64,000 nt of DNA from Pseudomonas bharatica CSV86 (lineage in GTDB: Bacteria; Pseudomonadota; Gammaproteobacteria; Pseudomonadales; Pseudomonadaceae): positions 496,001 to 560,000 of the forward strand of contig NZ_AMWJ02000001.1 in NCBI RefSeq assembly GCF_000319305.2, in the 5' to 3' direction. Positions within the stretch are counted from its first letter, which is position 1, and each line of letters starts with the position of its first letter. Positions 1-7,884 of the stretch are shown here, piece by piece. Position numbers and translations under genes: made by a program. The notes under the pieces are model-generated. The model had not been told where the DNA came from, ran no database searches, and worked only from the letters and a program-made list of their open reading frames with translations.

Positions 1-581
1 TTCGAGGAAACCGCGCGCCTGACCCGCGCCCTGGATTTCCAGCGCTTCGCCTGGGGCCGCCGCCGCCCCTTGCCGTTCAGTCAGGCCCGTGGGCAGTTCA
101 CCGGCACCTATCCCGCCGCCTGGCTGGCCGACCAGGATCAGTTCCCGCCCCAGGCCTGCTGCTCTGGGACGACCAGGCCGACGCCCCCGGGAGCCTGCGC
201 GACTTCGGCTTCGCCAGCGGAGCCACCTTCACCCAGCGTGGTCGCGACGGTAGCTGGCACATGCTCTGCGTCGCCCGTCAGAAAGGCCCGCTCAAAGCCA
301 GCGAGCTGCTGCCCCTGAAGCTGCACCTGCGCAGCCTGCTGGAACTGCTCGACGAACACCTCGAACGTGTCGAAGGCCGCCCCTGCACCCTCCATCTCAG
401 CGACCGGGAAACCGAGATCCTGCGCTGGATCGCCGATGGCAAATGCTCCAAGGGCATCGCCGCGATCCTCGAGCTGTCCGAGCACACGGTGAACTTCCAT
501 ATCAAGAGCATCCTGCGCAAGTTCGACTCGCCCAACCGGGTACAGGCAGCGGCGCAGGCGGCCGCGCTCGGGCTGATCTGA
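1..581 (+). pseudogene. LuxR-type quorum-sensing regulator, 5' cut by window, reading frame broken
   Basis: The 3' part encodes a LuxR-family DNA-binding domain: a typical helix-turn-helix with LSDRETEILRWIADGK and SEHTVNFHIKSILRK, ending in a short tail at 581. Upstream, frame +1 from base 1 encodes part of an autoinducer-binding domain (FSQARGQF, YPAAWLADQ), but this frame must shift near 145-156 to join LLLWDDQADAPG and the rest. Compared with LasR/PhzR-type proteins, about 13-15 residues between the YPAAW and LLLWDD motifs also seem to be missing, so the break is more than one lost base. The gene start lies before the window. It sits directly upstream of the aminophenylalanine-type operon in the same direction and was probably its pathway regulator. 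Whether it is still functional is doubtful. Confidence 0.7.
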
Positions 582-948
582 GGCTGCCATCGGTCGCCCG
601 GCAACCTGTCGTGCCGGCGAGTGTTTAAAGCGGATGCGCAGGTGCAAAACGCAATTCCGGCCCGATGAAAAAGTGAGCCGACCTGCGCCGTGGCGCCATT
701 CGACGGGACTTTTCCTACACGATTTCACCTGCCTGTTCCGGTAGTTGTCCCCCGCGCCGATGCCCCTAGTGTCTTCGCCGTGCTGTCGAGCGGTGAACGA
801 CGCAAGGACAATCCCACCCTTTGTCCGCGTCGCTCGCCCTGGACATTCGGACGGGTTCGAGACAAGCCGGCAGCCTGTCTCCTGGCACTGCACTCCTACA
901 GTGCCAGCCGTCCTGTTTTATTGCTTTCACTCATCGCGGGAGACACCC
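582..948. other. Intergenic region between luxR-type gene and biosynthetic operon
   Basis: These 367 bases carry no convincing gene on either strand; the open frames crossing them are shadows without ribosome-binding sites or family similarity. The region should hold the operon promoter. The only structured site I see is a 20-base imperfect dyad at 727-746, listed separately. GGGAGA at about 939-944 serves as ribosome-binding site for the ATG at 949. Confidence 0.6.
727..746. promoter_or_regulatory. lux-box-like dyad upstream of the biosynthetic operon
   Basis: The 20-base sequence ACCTGCCTGTTCCGGTAGTT is an imperfect inverted repeat of lux-box length with the CT(G/A)CC...GGTAG core typical of LuxR-family operators. 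It lies about 200 bases before the first biosynthetic ATG and downstream of a LuxR-type regulator. The arms match at about 5 of 7 positions, so it is a candidate only. Confidence 0.35.
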
Positions 949-2379
949 ATGATCCACGACGTTGTTGTGGTCGGCAGCGGTGCTGTCGGCGCGTCCATTG
1001 CCTTCGAACTGGCCAGCCGCGGACTCAGCGTCTGCCGGGTCGGCGAGACTGCCCGGCGTACTGCCGCTTCCCGGGCAGCCGGGGCCATGAACGGCTGTTT
1101 CGGCGAAGTCACCCGCGGTCTTCTGGCCAGTGACCATGGTCGCCTGAAACTGGCCATGGATATCCAGGCCAAGGGCCTCTGGGCCCATTGGTGCGAACGC
1201 CTGGCCCGGGCCAGCGGCAACCCGGCGGGCCTGCTCAGCGCCTGCGGTACCCAGGTGATCCTCAACTCGGCCGGCATGGCCGAGATCGACAGTGTCAACT
1301 TCGGCGCTATCGAACAGGCGCTGCGCGACTACCAGACCTTCTACACCCCGGTGCTTCCCGCTGAGCTGGACTGGATCAAGGCCAACGACCTGGTGCGGCC
1401 GATGCAGGCCCTGCTGATCCCCGACGAAAACGCCATCGACGCCCATCTGCTTCTGGAAAAACTCGACGCCGCGCTGCTCGGCTGTGGCGGCGAGATCATC
1501 GACGGCAATGCCCGTGCGGTCCTCAGCGAAGGCTGGAGCACCACGGGTGTGGCCCTGCACGATGGCCGCCATCTGCCGGCCCGGCATGTGGTGGTTGCCG
1601 CCGGCGTGCATTCCCTGGAACTGTTCGACGGCCTGGAGGACATCCGCCGGCATATCCCGCCGCTGTTCGCCGGTTACGGCGTATCCATCCTTCTGCGCCT
1701 GCCTGCCGGGCGGCAGGTACCGCAAACGGTAATCCGCACGCCCAACCGCGCCTTCGCCTGCGGCCTGCACTGCGTTCCCCGTGGTGACGACCTGCTCTAT
1801 ATCGGCGCCACCAACATCCTTGCCGAGCAACCGCGCAGCCACGCCCAGGTGTCCGACGTGCAGTTCCTCCTCGATTGCGCCGTCGACCAGCTCAACCTCG
1901 ACCTGCACGATGCCGCGATAGTCGATATCCAGGTTGGCAACCGTCCGGTCAGTGCCGACGGCTTCCCGCTGATCGGCGCCTGCGACTATGACGGCCTGTG
2001 GATGGTCACCGGCACCTATCGCGACGGCCTGCACCAGTCACCGCTGCTGGCCACCTGGATCGCCGACCGTATCGAGGGCCTGGACAACAGCCTCGACCTG
2101 TCCCGCTTCACGCCGATCCGCGAACCCCTTGCCGGACTGCCGCGGGACGAGACGGTGGCCGAGACGGTACGGCAGATGTTCGCCACCGGCTACGAGTACC
2201 GCTGGAACATCAAGCCCTACTGGATGCCGCTGCTGGACCAGGGCATGAGCGAAAACTACACGCGCCTGATCACCTCGCTGCACCCGCGTTTCACCCCGCC
2301 ACCGGAACTGGTGGCCTTCTCCTGGCTGTACCACTCGATGTACCAGCGTCTGGCCGCCTACTACGAGGCCTGGTCATGA
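949..2379 (+). CDS. FAD-dependent oxidoreductase, DAO/glycine-oxidase-like
   Basis: Encodes 476 residues. The N-terminus has the dinucleotide-binding motif VVVVGSGAVGASIAFEL (residues about 4-20) followed by a DAO-type fold; a C-terminal segment with GNRPVSADGFPLIG and TGTYRDGLHQSPLLA corresponds to the FAD-contact region seen in ThiO/glycine oxidases and D-amino-acid dehydrogenases. The family oxidises primary or secondary amines with FAD. The ATG at 949 is chosen because GGGAGA precedes it and the FAD motif starts immediately. It is the first gene of the operon and overlaps the methyltransferase gene by 4 bases. Its substrate is unknown; by context it may act on the p-aminophenylalanine-derived intermediate. 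Confidence 0.8.
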   Translation: MIHDVVVVGSGAVGASIAFELASRGLSVCRVGETARRTAASRAAGAMNGCFGEVTRGLLASDHGRLKLAMDIQAKGLWAHWCERLARASGNPAGLLSACGTQVILNSAGMAEIDSVNFGAIEQALRDYQTFYTPVLPAELDWIKANDLVRPMQALLIPDENAIDAHLLLEKLDAALLGCGGEIIDGNARAVLSEGWSTTGVALHDGRHLPARHVVVAAGVHSLELFDGLEDIRRHIPPLFAGYGVSILLRLPAGRQVPQTVIRTPNRAFACGLHCVPRGDDLLYIGATNILAEQPRSHAQVSDVQFLLDCAVDQLNLDLHDAAIVDIQVGNRPVSADGFPLIGACDYDGLWMVTGTYRDGLHQSPLLATWIADRIEGLDNSLDLSRFTPIREPLAGLPRDETVAETVRQMFATGYEYRWNIKPYWMPLLDQGMSENYTRLITSLHPRFTPPPELVAFSWLYHSMYQRLAAYYEAWS

Positions 2380-3221
2380 TCCTTTGCGCGTTCGAACATC
2401 ATCAGTCCCTGGCCCTGCGCGAGTTGAGCGAGGCGGGCCTGTGGGACCCGCAGGGCGATCTGCAGGCCATCACCGACAAGCATTTCAAGGGCGGCCGCGC
2501 CCTCGACCCGCAGCGCCTGGAAGCCTTTCGCGACGATATCGCCGAGCGCTGCGCACGCATCCCGCTGGGGCATATCCTCGGTTACGCCGATTTCGGCGGG
2601 CGCCGCCTGCTGGTCGGCAGCGGCACCTTCGTGCCGCGCCGGCAGAGCCTGGCCATGGTCCGCTGGATCGAGCTCAACCTGGCCTTGACCTGCGCTTCCA
2701 CGGTCTATGACCTGTGCGCCGGTGTCGGCGCCATCGGCCTGGCCATCTGGGCCGCGACCGCTGCCCGGACCGTCTGTGTCGATAACGACAGCACCGCCAG
2801 GACCTATCTGCAACGCAACATCCGTCGCCTCGATGCGCAGCGGGAAGTCAGCGTGCTGGCGGCCGATATCACCCGCCCGGAGGCCTTCGCCACGGCTCGT
2901 GGTCGTGTCGACGTGGTGGTGAGCAATCCGCCTTATGTGCCGCCTGGCACCGAACTGCTGCCGGAATGGGGCGAGCATCATCCGCCGGGCACCATTTATG
3001 CCCGCCGCCAGGGCGCCGAGCTGATCGTCGCCAGTGCCGTCTGTGCCGCCGGCCTGTTGCGTGCCGGCGGGGTCGTGCTGATCGAGCACGGCGAAACCCA
3101 GTCCCGAGAGGTCGCTGCTGCCCTGGAGCGCCATGGTTTCCAGGCCATCCACCATTGCCGTGACGACGACTTCAGCGACGCGACGGGAGCTTCCGTTTTC
3201 ACCGTAGGGAGAGCGCCATGA
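2376..3221 (+). CDS. HemK/PrmC-like SAM-dependent methyltransferase
   Basis: Encodes 281 residues. The N-terminal helical part includes RIPLGHILGYADFGGRRL and FVPRRQS, closely resembling the PrmC motif that precedes the catalytic domain. The Rossmann SAM motif is YDLCAGVGAIGLAIW, and the catalytic NPPY tetrad is at residues 184-187. NPPY methyltransferases methylate planar nitrogens such as glutamine amides or exocyclic amines. The ATG overlaps the upstream stop (ATGA), and the gene overlaps the next by 4 bases, so it is translationally coupled within the operon. It is unlikely to be the housekeeping prmC, which sits with prfA; an N-methylation in the pathway is the likely role (inference), perhaps on an aryl amine. 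Confidence 0.75.
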   Translation: MILCAFEHHQSLALRELSEAGLWDPQGDLQAITDKHFKGGRALDPQRLEAFRDDIAERCARIPLGHILGYADFGGRRLLVGSGTFVPRRQSLAMVRWIELNLALTCASTVYDLCAGVGAIGLAIWAATAARTVCVDNDSTARTYLQRNIRRLDAQREVSVLAADITRPEAFATARGRVDVVVSNPPYVPPGTELLPEWGEHHPPGTIYARRQGAELIVASAVCAAGLLRAGGVVLIEHGETQSREVAAALERHGFQAIHHCRDDDFSDATGASVFTVGRAP

Positions 3222-4498
3222 ACGACCATGACCCGCTGCCGGCCGGCAGCGAAGAAAACTGGATGAACATTCGTCGCCAGCGCACCAGCGATGCACTCGA
3301 CAGTGCCGCGGCCGACGGCCTGACCGGCTTCGAGGTGATTGCGCGCAATGGCAAGCAACTGACCCTGCTGGACGGCAGCATTTGCACCGAATTCGTCTCC
3401 TGTTCCTACCTGGGGCTGGAGAACCATCCGGCCCTGATCCTGGCTGCCCAGGTTGCGCTGGAGCGCTTCGGCGTGCACCTGTCCGCTAGCCGTTCGGCGA
3501 TGAGCCCGCTGTATTTGCGCCAGTTGGAGCACCTGCTCGGCGAAATCTATGGCGGTTGCAGCGTTACCGTGTTCAGTTCCACCAGCAATGCCCACCTTGG
3601 CGTACTGCCCCTGCTCGGTAGCGGATGCATGGACGGCTACCTGGTCCGCGAGCGCGGGGTAATGTGGCTGGTGGACCGCACCGCCCATGCCTCGATGCAG
3701 GCGCTGCGTGGCCTGCTTGCCCAGTTCGGGCCGGTGCGCCGGGTCGACAGCGCCGACACCGATGGCCTCGAAGAAGCCTTGGTGCACTGCGAACGCGAGC
3801 GCCTGACCCCGGTCATGCTCATCGACGGCGTCGGCTCGATGTCCGGCCTGCTGCCGGTGGCCGAACTTAGCGAGCGGCTGCAGCGCCACCACGGCTACCT
3901 CTACGTCGACGACGCCCACGGTATTTCCATCAGCGGTTGCTATGGTGCCGGCTACGCCTTCGAGAGTCTCGGACATCGACTGCCGGGCAACACTTTGATC
4001 GCCGGCTCGCTTAGCAAGGCCTTCGGTGGCGCCGGCGGCTTCATCGTACTCAAGCGCGGGGCGAATGCTGGGCAGTTGCGCGCCCTGGCTAATCCGCTTG
4101 TGTTCGGGCACAGCATCCCGGTACCGCTGCAGGCGGTGAATGTCGCCGCCGCGCAGATACACCTGTCATCGGAAATCCGTACCTTGCAGCAGGTGCTGTG
4201 GAGCAATGTGCAACGCCTCGACGACCAGGTCGGGCCAACCCTGCTCAATGCCCGACTGCGTGCGCCGATCCGGGGTGCGATGTTCGACGACGAGCGCCAG
4301 GGCATCCTTGCCGCCAATGCCTTGCGAGCCTCGGGAATGGTGGCGTTCCCGGTGTTCTATCCGATCGTCGAGACCGGTCGTGCACTGCTGCGTTGCGCGG
4401 TGTCGGCGGCTCACAGCAGCGAGCAGATCGATAGCCTGGCCCGCCAGCTCAACCTGCAGCTCAACCTGCAGACCGGCCGGGCCAGTAGCCAGCACTGA
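3218..4498 (+). CDS. Alpha-oxoamine synthase-like PLP enzyme (AONS/CqsA family)
   Basis: Encodes 426 residues of the fold-type I aminotransferase class II family. Visible motifs are SCSYLGLENHPALI near the N-terminus, the cofactor aspartate/histidine motif YVDDAHGISISG, and GSLSKAFGGAGG with the presumed Schiff-base lysine at residue 267. Relatives (8-amino-7-oxononanoate synthase, 5-aminolevulinate synthase, CqsA) condense an amino acid with an acyl thioester with loss of CO2. The gene overlaps the methyltransferase gene by 4 bases and precedes papB by 17 bases. A housekeeping BioF role is unlikely in this context. It probably builds an alpha-amino ketone or performs transamination in the pathway; which of these cannot be decided from sequence. 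Confidence 0.75.
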   Translation: MNDHDPLPAGSEENWMNIRRQRTSDALDSAAADGLTGFEVIARNGKQLTLLDGSICTEFVSCSYLGLENHPALILAAQVALERFGVHLSASRSAMSPLYLRQLEHLLGEIYGGCSVTVFSSTSNAHLGVLPLLGSGCMDGYLVRERGVMWLVDRTAHASMQALRGLLAQFGPVRRVDSADTDGLEEALVHCERERLTPVMLIDGVGSMSGLLPVAELSERLQRHHGYLYVDDAHGISISGCYGAGYAFESLGHRLPGNTLIAGSLSKAFGGAGGFIVLKRGANAGQLRALANPLVFGHSIPVPLQAVNVAAAQIHLSSEIRTLQQVLWSNVQRLDDQVGPTLLNARLRAPIRGAMFDDERQGILAANALRASGMVAFPVFYPIVETGRALLRCAVSAAHSSEQIDSLARQLNLQLNLQTGRASSQH

Positions 4499-4515
4499 AA
4501 CGCGGAGGAACGCCC

Positions 4516-4896
4516 ATGTCCCTGGATACTTGCGATGGCCATGGCCATGGCCATGGCCATGGCCATGGCAATGGCAATGCCAGCGCCGAGCTGCAGCCCT
4601 ATCGCAAACAACTTGACCGGATCAACGAACTGCTGGTGGACTTGCTCGCCGAGCGCATGCAGGTCTGCCGGCTTATCGCCAGGGTCAAGTCGGCCCGCGG
4701 CATCGCGATAATGCAGCCGCTGCGCGTGAACTCGACGCTCGATCAGGTTCGCGCCCTGTCCGGTCCGCGTAAGTTGCGCCCCGAGTACCTGGATGGTTTG
4801 TTCCGACTGATCATCGAGGAAACCTGCGACGAGGAGCGGCGGGTCATGGCCGTGCTCGAAGCGTCGCCGGAGGGGCGTGAACCATGCGCACGCTGA
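4516..4896 (+). CDS. papB: 4-amino-4-deoxychorismate mutase (PapB-like, AroQ fold)
   Basis: Encodes 126 residues. From about residue 25 it is an AroQ-type chorismate mutase: YRKQLDRINELLVDLLAERMQVCRLIARVK has the N-terminal helix arginine and the conserved lysine, and RLIIEETCDEERRVM is the third helix. Placed between an ADC synthase and a prephenate-dehydrogenase-like gene, it fits PapB, which rearranges 4-amino-4-deoxychorismate to 4-amino-4-deoxyprephenate. The start at 4516 follows GGAGG. Residues about 8-20 are an unusual His-Gly run encoded by a hexanucleotide repeat. The gene overlaps papA by 13 bases. The assignment rests on context more than on substrate-specific residues. Confidence 0.8.
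   Translation: MSLDTCDGHGHGHGHGHGNGNASAELQPYRKQLDRINELLVDLLAERMQVCRLIARVKSARGIAIMQPLRVNSTLDQVRALSGPRKLRPEYLDGLFRLIIEETCDEERRVMAVLEASPEGREPCAR
4537..4578 (+). repeat. In-frame hexanucleotide repeat coding for His-Gly run in papB
   Basis: Five tandem copies of GGCCAT (4537-4566) followed by two GGCAAT variants. Because the unit is 6 bases, slippage changes the number of Gly-His pairs without shifting the frame. Confidence 0.9.
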
Positions 4897-6893
4897 TCAT
4901 CGACAACTTCGACTCCTTCACCAACAACATCGCCCAGTACCTCTATGAGGTCTGTGGCGAACAGCCGGTGGTGCTGCCCAATACCTGCAGTTTCGAGCAA
5001 CTCGACCTGGCCCGCTTCGACGCCGTGGTGCTGTCGCCCGGGCCGGGGCACCCGACCCGCGAAGCGGACTTCGGGGTGTGTCGCGAAGTGCTGGAGAGGG
5101 CGCGTATTCCCTTGCTGGGTGTGTGCCTCGGGCACCAGGGCATCAACTGCTACTTTGGCGGCAAGGTCGAGCACGCGCCGCAGCCGGTGCATGGCTACCG
5201 CACGCGCATCCGCCATACCGGGCAGGGCCTGTTCGCGGGGCTTGTCCAGGATTTCGAAGTGGTGCGCTACCACTCGCTGGTCTGTACCCGGGTGCCGGAG
5301 TGCCTGGAGGTCAGCGCCCGTTCCGATTGTGGCCTGGTCATGGGCCTGGCCCATCGCGAGCGACCGATCTGGGGTGTGCAGTTCCATCCCGAGTCCATCG
5401 ACTCCGAGCATGGCCGGCAGATCCTGCGCAATTTCGCGGGCATGGTGACAGCGGGCCGTGCCCACCGTCGCGAGGCTGATATCGTCAGGGCCCTGCAAGA
5501 GGCGGGCGGTCCGCAGCGCCTGGCGTTCGATTTCCAGCCGCTGGCGCGGGTGCCGGAACCACTGGACGCCTTCGCCAGCCAGTTCGGCGAACAGGGCGCG
5601 GCGTTCTGGCTCGACAGCGAACTGGCTGACCGCGGCCAGGCCCGCTACTCGTTGATGGGCGCCTGCGACCCGGCCTCGGCCCTGGTGTTCGGCTATGACG
5701 TGGAGAACCGTCAACTGAGCATTCAGGGCCCGCACGGGCGAAGCCTGCTGCGGGGCGACTTCTTCGAGTTGATGGGGCAGGTCATGGCCCGGTTGCGCCA
5801 GCCCGATCGACCCCAGGCGCCCTTTCCCTTCACCGGTGGGCTGGTGGGTTACCTGGGCTACGAACTCAAGGCCTTGACCGGTTCCGACAACATCCATGTC
5901 TCCGAGCTGCCGGACGCACTCTTGTATCTGCCGCGCAACCTGCTGGTGTTCGACCATCTGCGCAACAAGGCCTGGCTCTGTTATCTCTGGGGGGAACGCC
6001 TCGCCCTGAAACCGCCGGGCAAGACCAGCCGGGCGCGCATTCCGCAGTTCTTTCCGGGCCCGGTGTGCGAATCGTCCCTGGGGCTGGCCGACTGCGCCGC
6101 CACCTACCAGGAGAAGGTCGACCGCTGCCTGCGTGAAATCTTTGACGGCGAGTCCTACGAGATCTGCCTGACCAACCGCGCACGCATGCCTTGTGATGAC
6201 GCGCCGCTCAAGGCCTACCAACGCATGCGGGCGATCAGCCCGGTGCCCTACGGGGCCTTCATCGATACCGGTGACTTCGCCATCCTCAGTGCCTCGCCGG
6301 AAACCTTCCTGCGTATCGACAGCAGCGGGCGCATCGTTTCAAGGCCGATCAAGGGCACCCGGCCGCGGGGCTGCAATACCGAGATCGACCAGTCGCTGCG
6401 CCAGGAGCTGGCCGACTCGGCCAAGGATCGCGCGGAAAACCTGATGATCGTCGATCTGGTCCGGCACGACCTCAACGGCATCTGCGTACCCGGTTCGGTC
6501 AAGGTACCGCGGGCTTTCGCCATCGAGAGCTACTCGTCGGTGCATCAACTGGTGTCCACCGTCGAAGGCCAGTTGCGCGCAGGTATCGCGCCGTTCGCGG
6601 CCATTCGCGCCTGCTTTCCCGGAGGCTCCATGACCGGTGCGCCGAAACGCCGGACCATGCAGATTATCGATCGCCTGGAGTCCTCGGCGCGCGGCGTGTA
6701 TTCCGGTGCCCTGGGCTGGATCGGCATGGACGGCTACACCGACCTGAGCATTGTCATCCGCACCGCCGTGCTCAAGGATGGCACCGCCAGCTTCGGTATC
6801 GGCGGCGCCATAGTCGCCGCCTCGGACCCGGCCGAAGAAATGCGCGAGACGCTGGTAAAGGCGAGCGTGCCGTTCCACAGCCTCAGGAGGTGA
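4884..6893 (+). CDS. papA: Fused aminodeoxychorismate synthase (glutaminase + synthase), PapA-like
   Basis: Encodes 669 residues. Residues about 1-195 are a class I glutamine amidotransferase with Cys81 in GVCLGHQG and His168/Glu170 in QFHPES. Residues about 210-665 are a TrpE/PabB-type synthase with PIKGTRPRG (Lys490), GSMTGAPK and the terminal GIGGAIV motif. PIKGT marks aminodeoxychorismate synthases, whereas anthranilate synthases have PIAGT, so the product should be 4-amino-4-deoxychorismate made from chorismate and glutamine. Fusion of both domains in one protein is typical of PapA enzymes for p-aminophenylalanine. It overlaps papB by 13 bases and ends 3 bases before papC. It is unlikely to be the folate pabAB pair, given its neighbours. 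Confidence 0.88.
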   Translation: MRTLIIDNFDSFTNNIAQYLYEVCGEQPVVLPNTCSFEQLDLARFDAVVLSPGPGHPTREADFGVCREVLERARIPLLGVCLGHQGINCYFGGKVEHAPQPVHGYRTRIRHTGQGLFAGLVQDFEVVRYHSLVCTRVPECLEVSARSDCGLVMGLAHRERPIWGVQFHPESIDSEHGRQILRNFAGMVTAGRAHRREADIVRALQEAGGPQRLAFDFQPLARVPEPLDAFASQFGEQGAAFWLDSELADRGQARYSLMGACDPASALVFGYDVENRQLSIQGPHGRSLLRGDFFELMGQVMARLRQPDRPQAPFPFTGGLVGYLGYELKALTGSDNIHVSELPDALLYLPRNLLVFDHLRNKAWLCYLWGERLALKPPGKTSRARIPQFFPGPVCESSLGLADCAATYQEKVDRCLREIFDGESYEICLTNRARMPCDDAPLKAYQRMRAISPVPYGAFIDTGDFAILSASPETFLRIDSSGRIVSRPIKGTRPRGCNTEIDQSLRQELADSAKDRAENLMIVDLVRHDLNGICVPGSVKVPRAFAIESYSSVHQLVSTVEGQLRAGIAPFAAIRACFPGGSMTGAPKRRTMQIIDRLESSARGVYSGALGWIGMDGYTDLSIVIRTAVLKDGTASFGIGGAIVAASDPAEEMRETLVKASVPFHSLRR

Positions 6894-6896
6894 ACC

Positions 6897-7884
6897 TTGG
6901 ACAACTATCTGGTCGTCGGTGGAGCCGGCATCGTCGGACGCTTTATTGCCGGGCTGCTGGCCGATGCCGGCCATGCACCACTGATCATCGACCGGGAGCC
7001 TGCCGGACGCGCCTTCGACCAGCGGGTGATGGACGCCCTCGACCTGCCGGAGCAGGCGCCCGAACTGCTCGAGGCCACCACTGCCCTGGTCCTGGCCCTG
7101 CCCGAGGAGGTCGCCTTGCAGGTGCTGGAGCGCTGTGGGGGGCGATGCCGGCGCTGCGCCTGCTGGTCAATACCTGTTCGGTGCAGCAACCGTTCCAGGA
7201 ATGTGCCGCAAGGTTGCTGCCGGGTGTGCCGTCGCTGGGGATCAACCCGATGTTCTCGCCGACCCTGGATTGCCGCGGCCGCCCGGTGGTGTTGTGCGAA
7301 CGCGAACCCGGCGCGGCCGGGGCGCGCTTCGCCACCTTGCTCACCGCGCAGGGCATGCGCGTGCGGCATCTGGGCCCGAGGAACATGACCGGACCATGGC
7401 GGTGTGCCAGACCCTGCCCCATGCGGCGGTCATGGCCTTTGCCTTTGCCCTGCAACGCAGCGAGTGTGATCCCGGGCTGCTGGCCGAACTGGCTCCGCCG
7501 CCGATGCAGGCGTTGCTCGCGCTGGCCGCGCGCATCCTGCACAACCCGCCGCAGACCTACTGGGATATCCAGCGTCACAACCGCCATGGCGCCCGTCAGC
7601 GCGAGCACCTCGCCGGCGGGCTGGATCTGCTGCACCAGTTTTGCCGCCAGGACTCGGCGGATGCCTTCGCCGCCGAGCTTGAGGCGGTGCGCCATTGGTT
7701 CGGTCCGGGGGCCGCCGGATACAGCCGTACCTGCACGCGGCTTTTCAATCTGTTGAACCTGTACCAGGGAGAGTTACCCGATGCACGAAGCGTCAAGCCC
7801 TCTGTTCTCGATGATGCGGGATCGCGCCAAGGGAGCGGCACTGCTGGTGATCATGCTGCCGGTCCTGCTGGTGACCATCGATAA
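6897..7884 (+). CDS. papC: 4-amino-4-deoxyprephenate dehydrogenase (PapC-like), frame broken twice
   Basis: A TTG start at 6897 follows AGGAGG. The N-terminal Rossmann motif is LVVGGAGIVGRFIAGLL. The frame then changes at the six-G run 7137-7142 and again at the CCC near 7375-7377. Adding one base at each restores a continuous protein through NTCSVQQPFQECA, SLGINPMFSPT and EEHDRTMAVCQTLPH, the last being the histidine motif of prephenate dehydrogenases. PapC oxidatively decarboxylates 4-amino-4-deoxyprephenate to 4-aminophenylpyruvate with NAD. The conserved part ends near 7780; the present frame runs on to 7884 and overlaps the exporter gene by 104 bases, so a third small error near the end is possible. 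The breaks are probably sequencing errors, since both lie in homopolymers. Confidence 0.75.

Noticed and set aside
4537..4578. Hexanucleotide repeat as an on/off phase-variation switch
   Set aside because: The 6-base unit keeps the frame, so slippage changes length only.
4743..6221. Long - strand open frame (492 codons) opposite papA
   Set aside because: It is the codon-shadow of a high-GC gene; papA on the other strand has catalytic motifs, ribosome-binding context and operon position.
4516..6893. papB/papA as tryptophan or folate genes
   Set aside because: PIKGT excludes anthranilate synthase, and the linked mutase and prephenate-dehydrogenase-like genes argue against folate pabAB.
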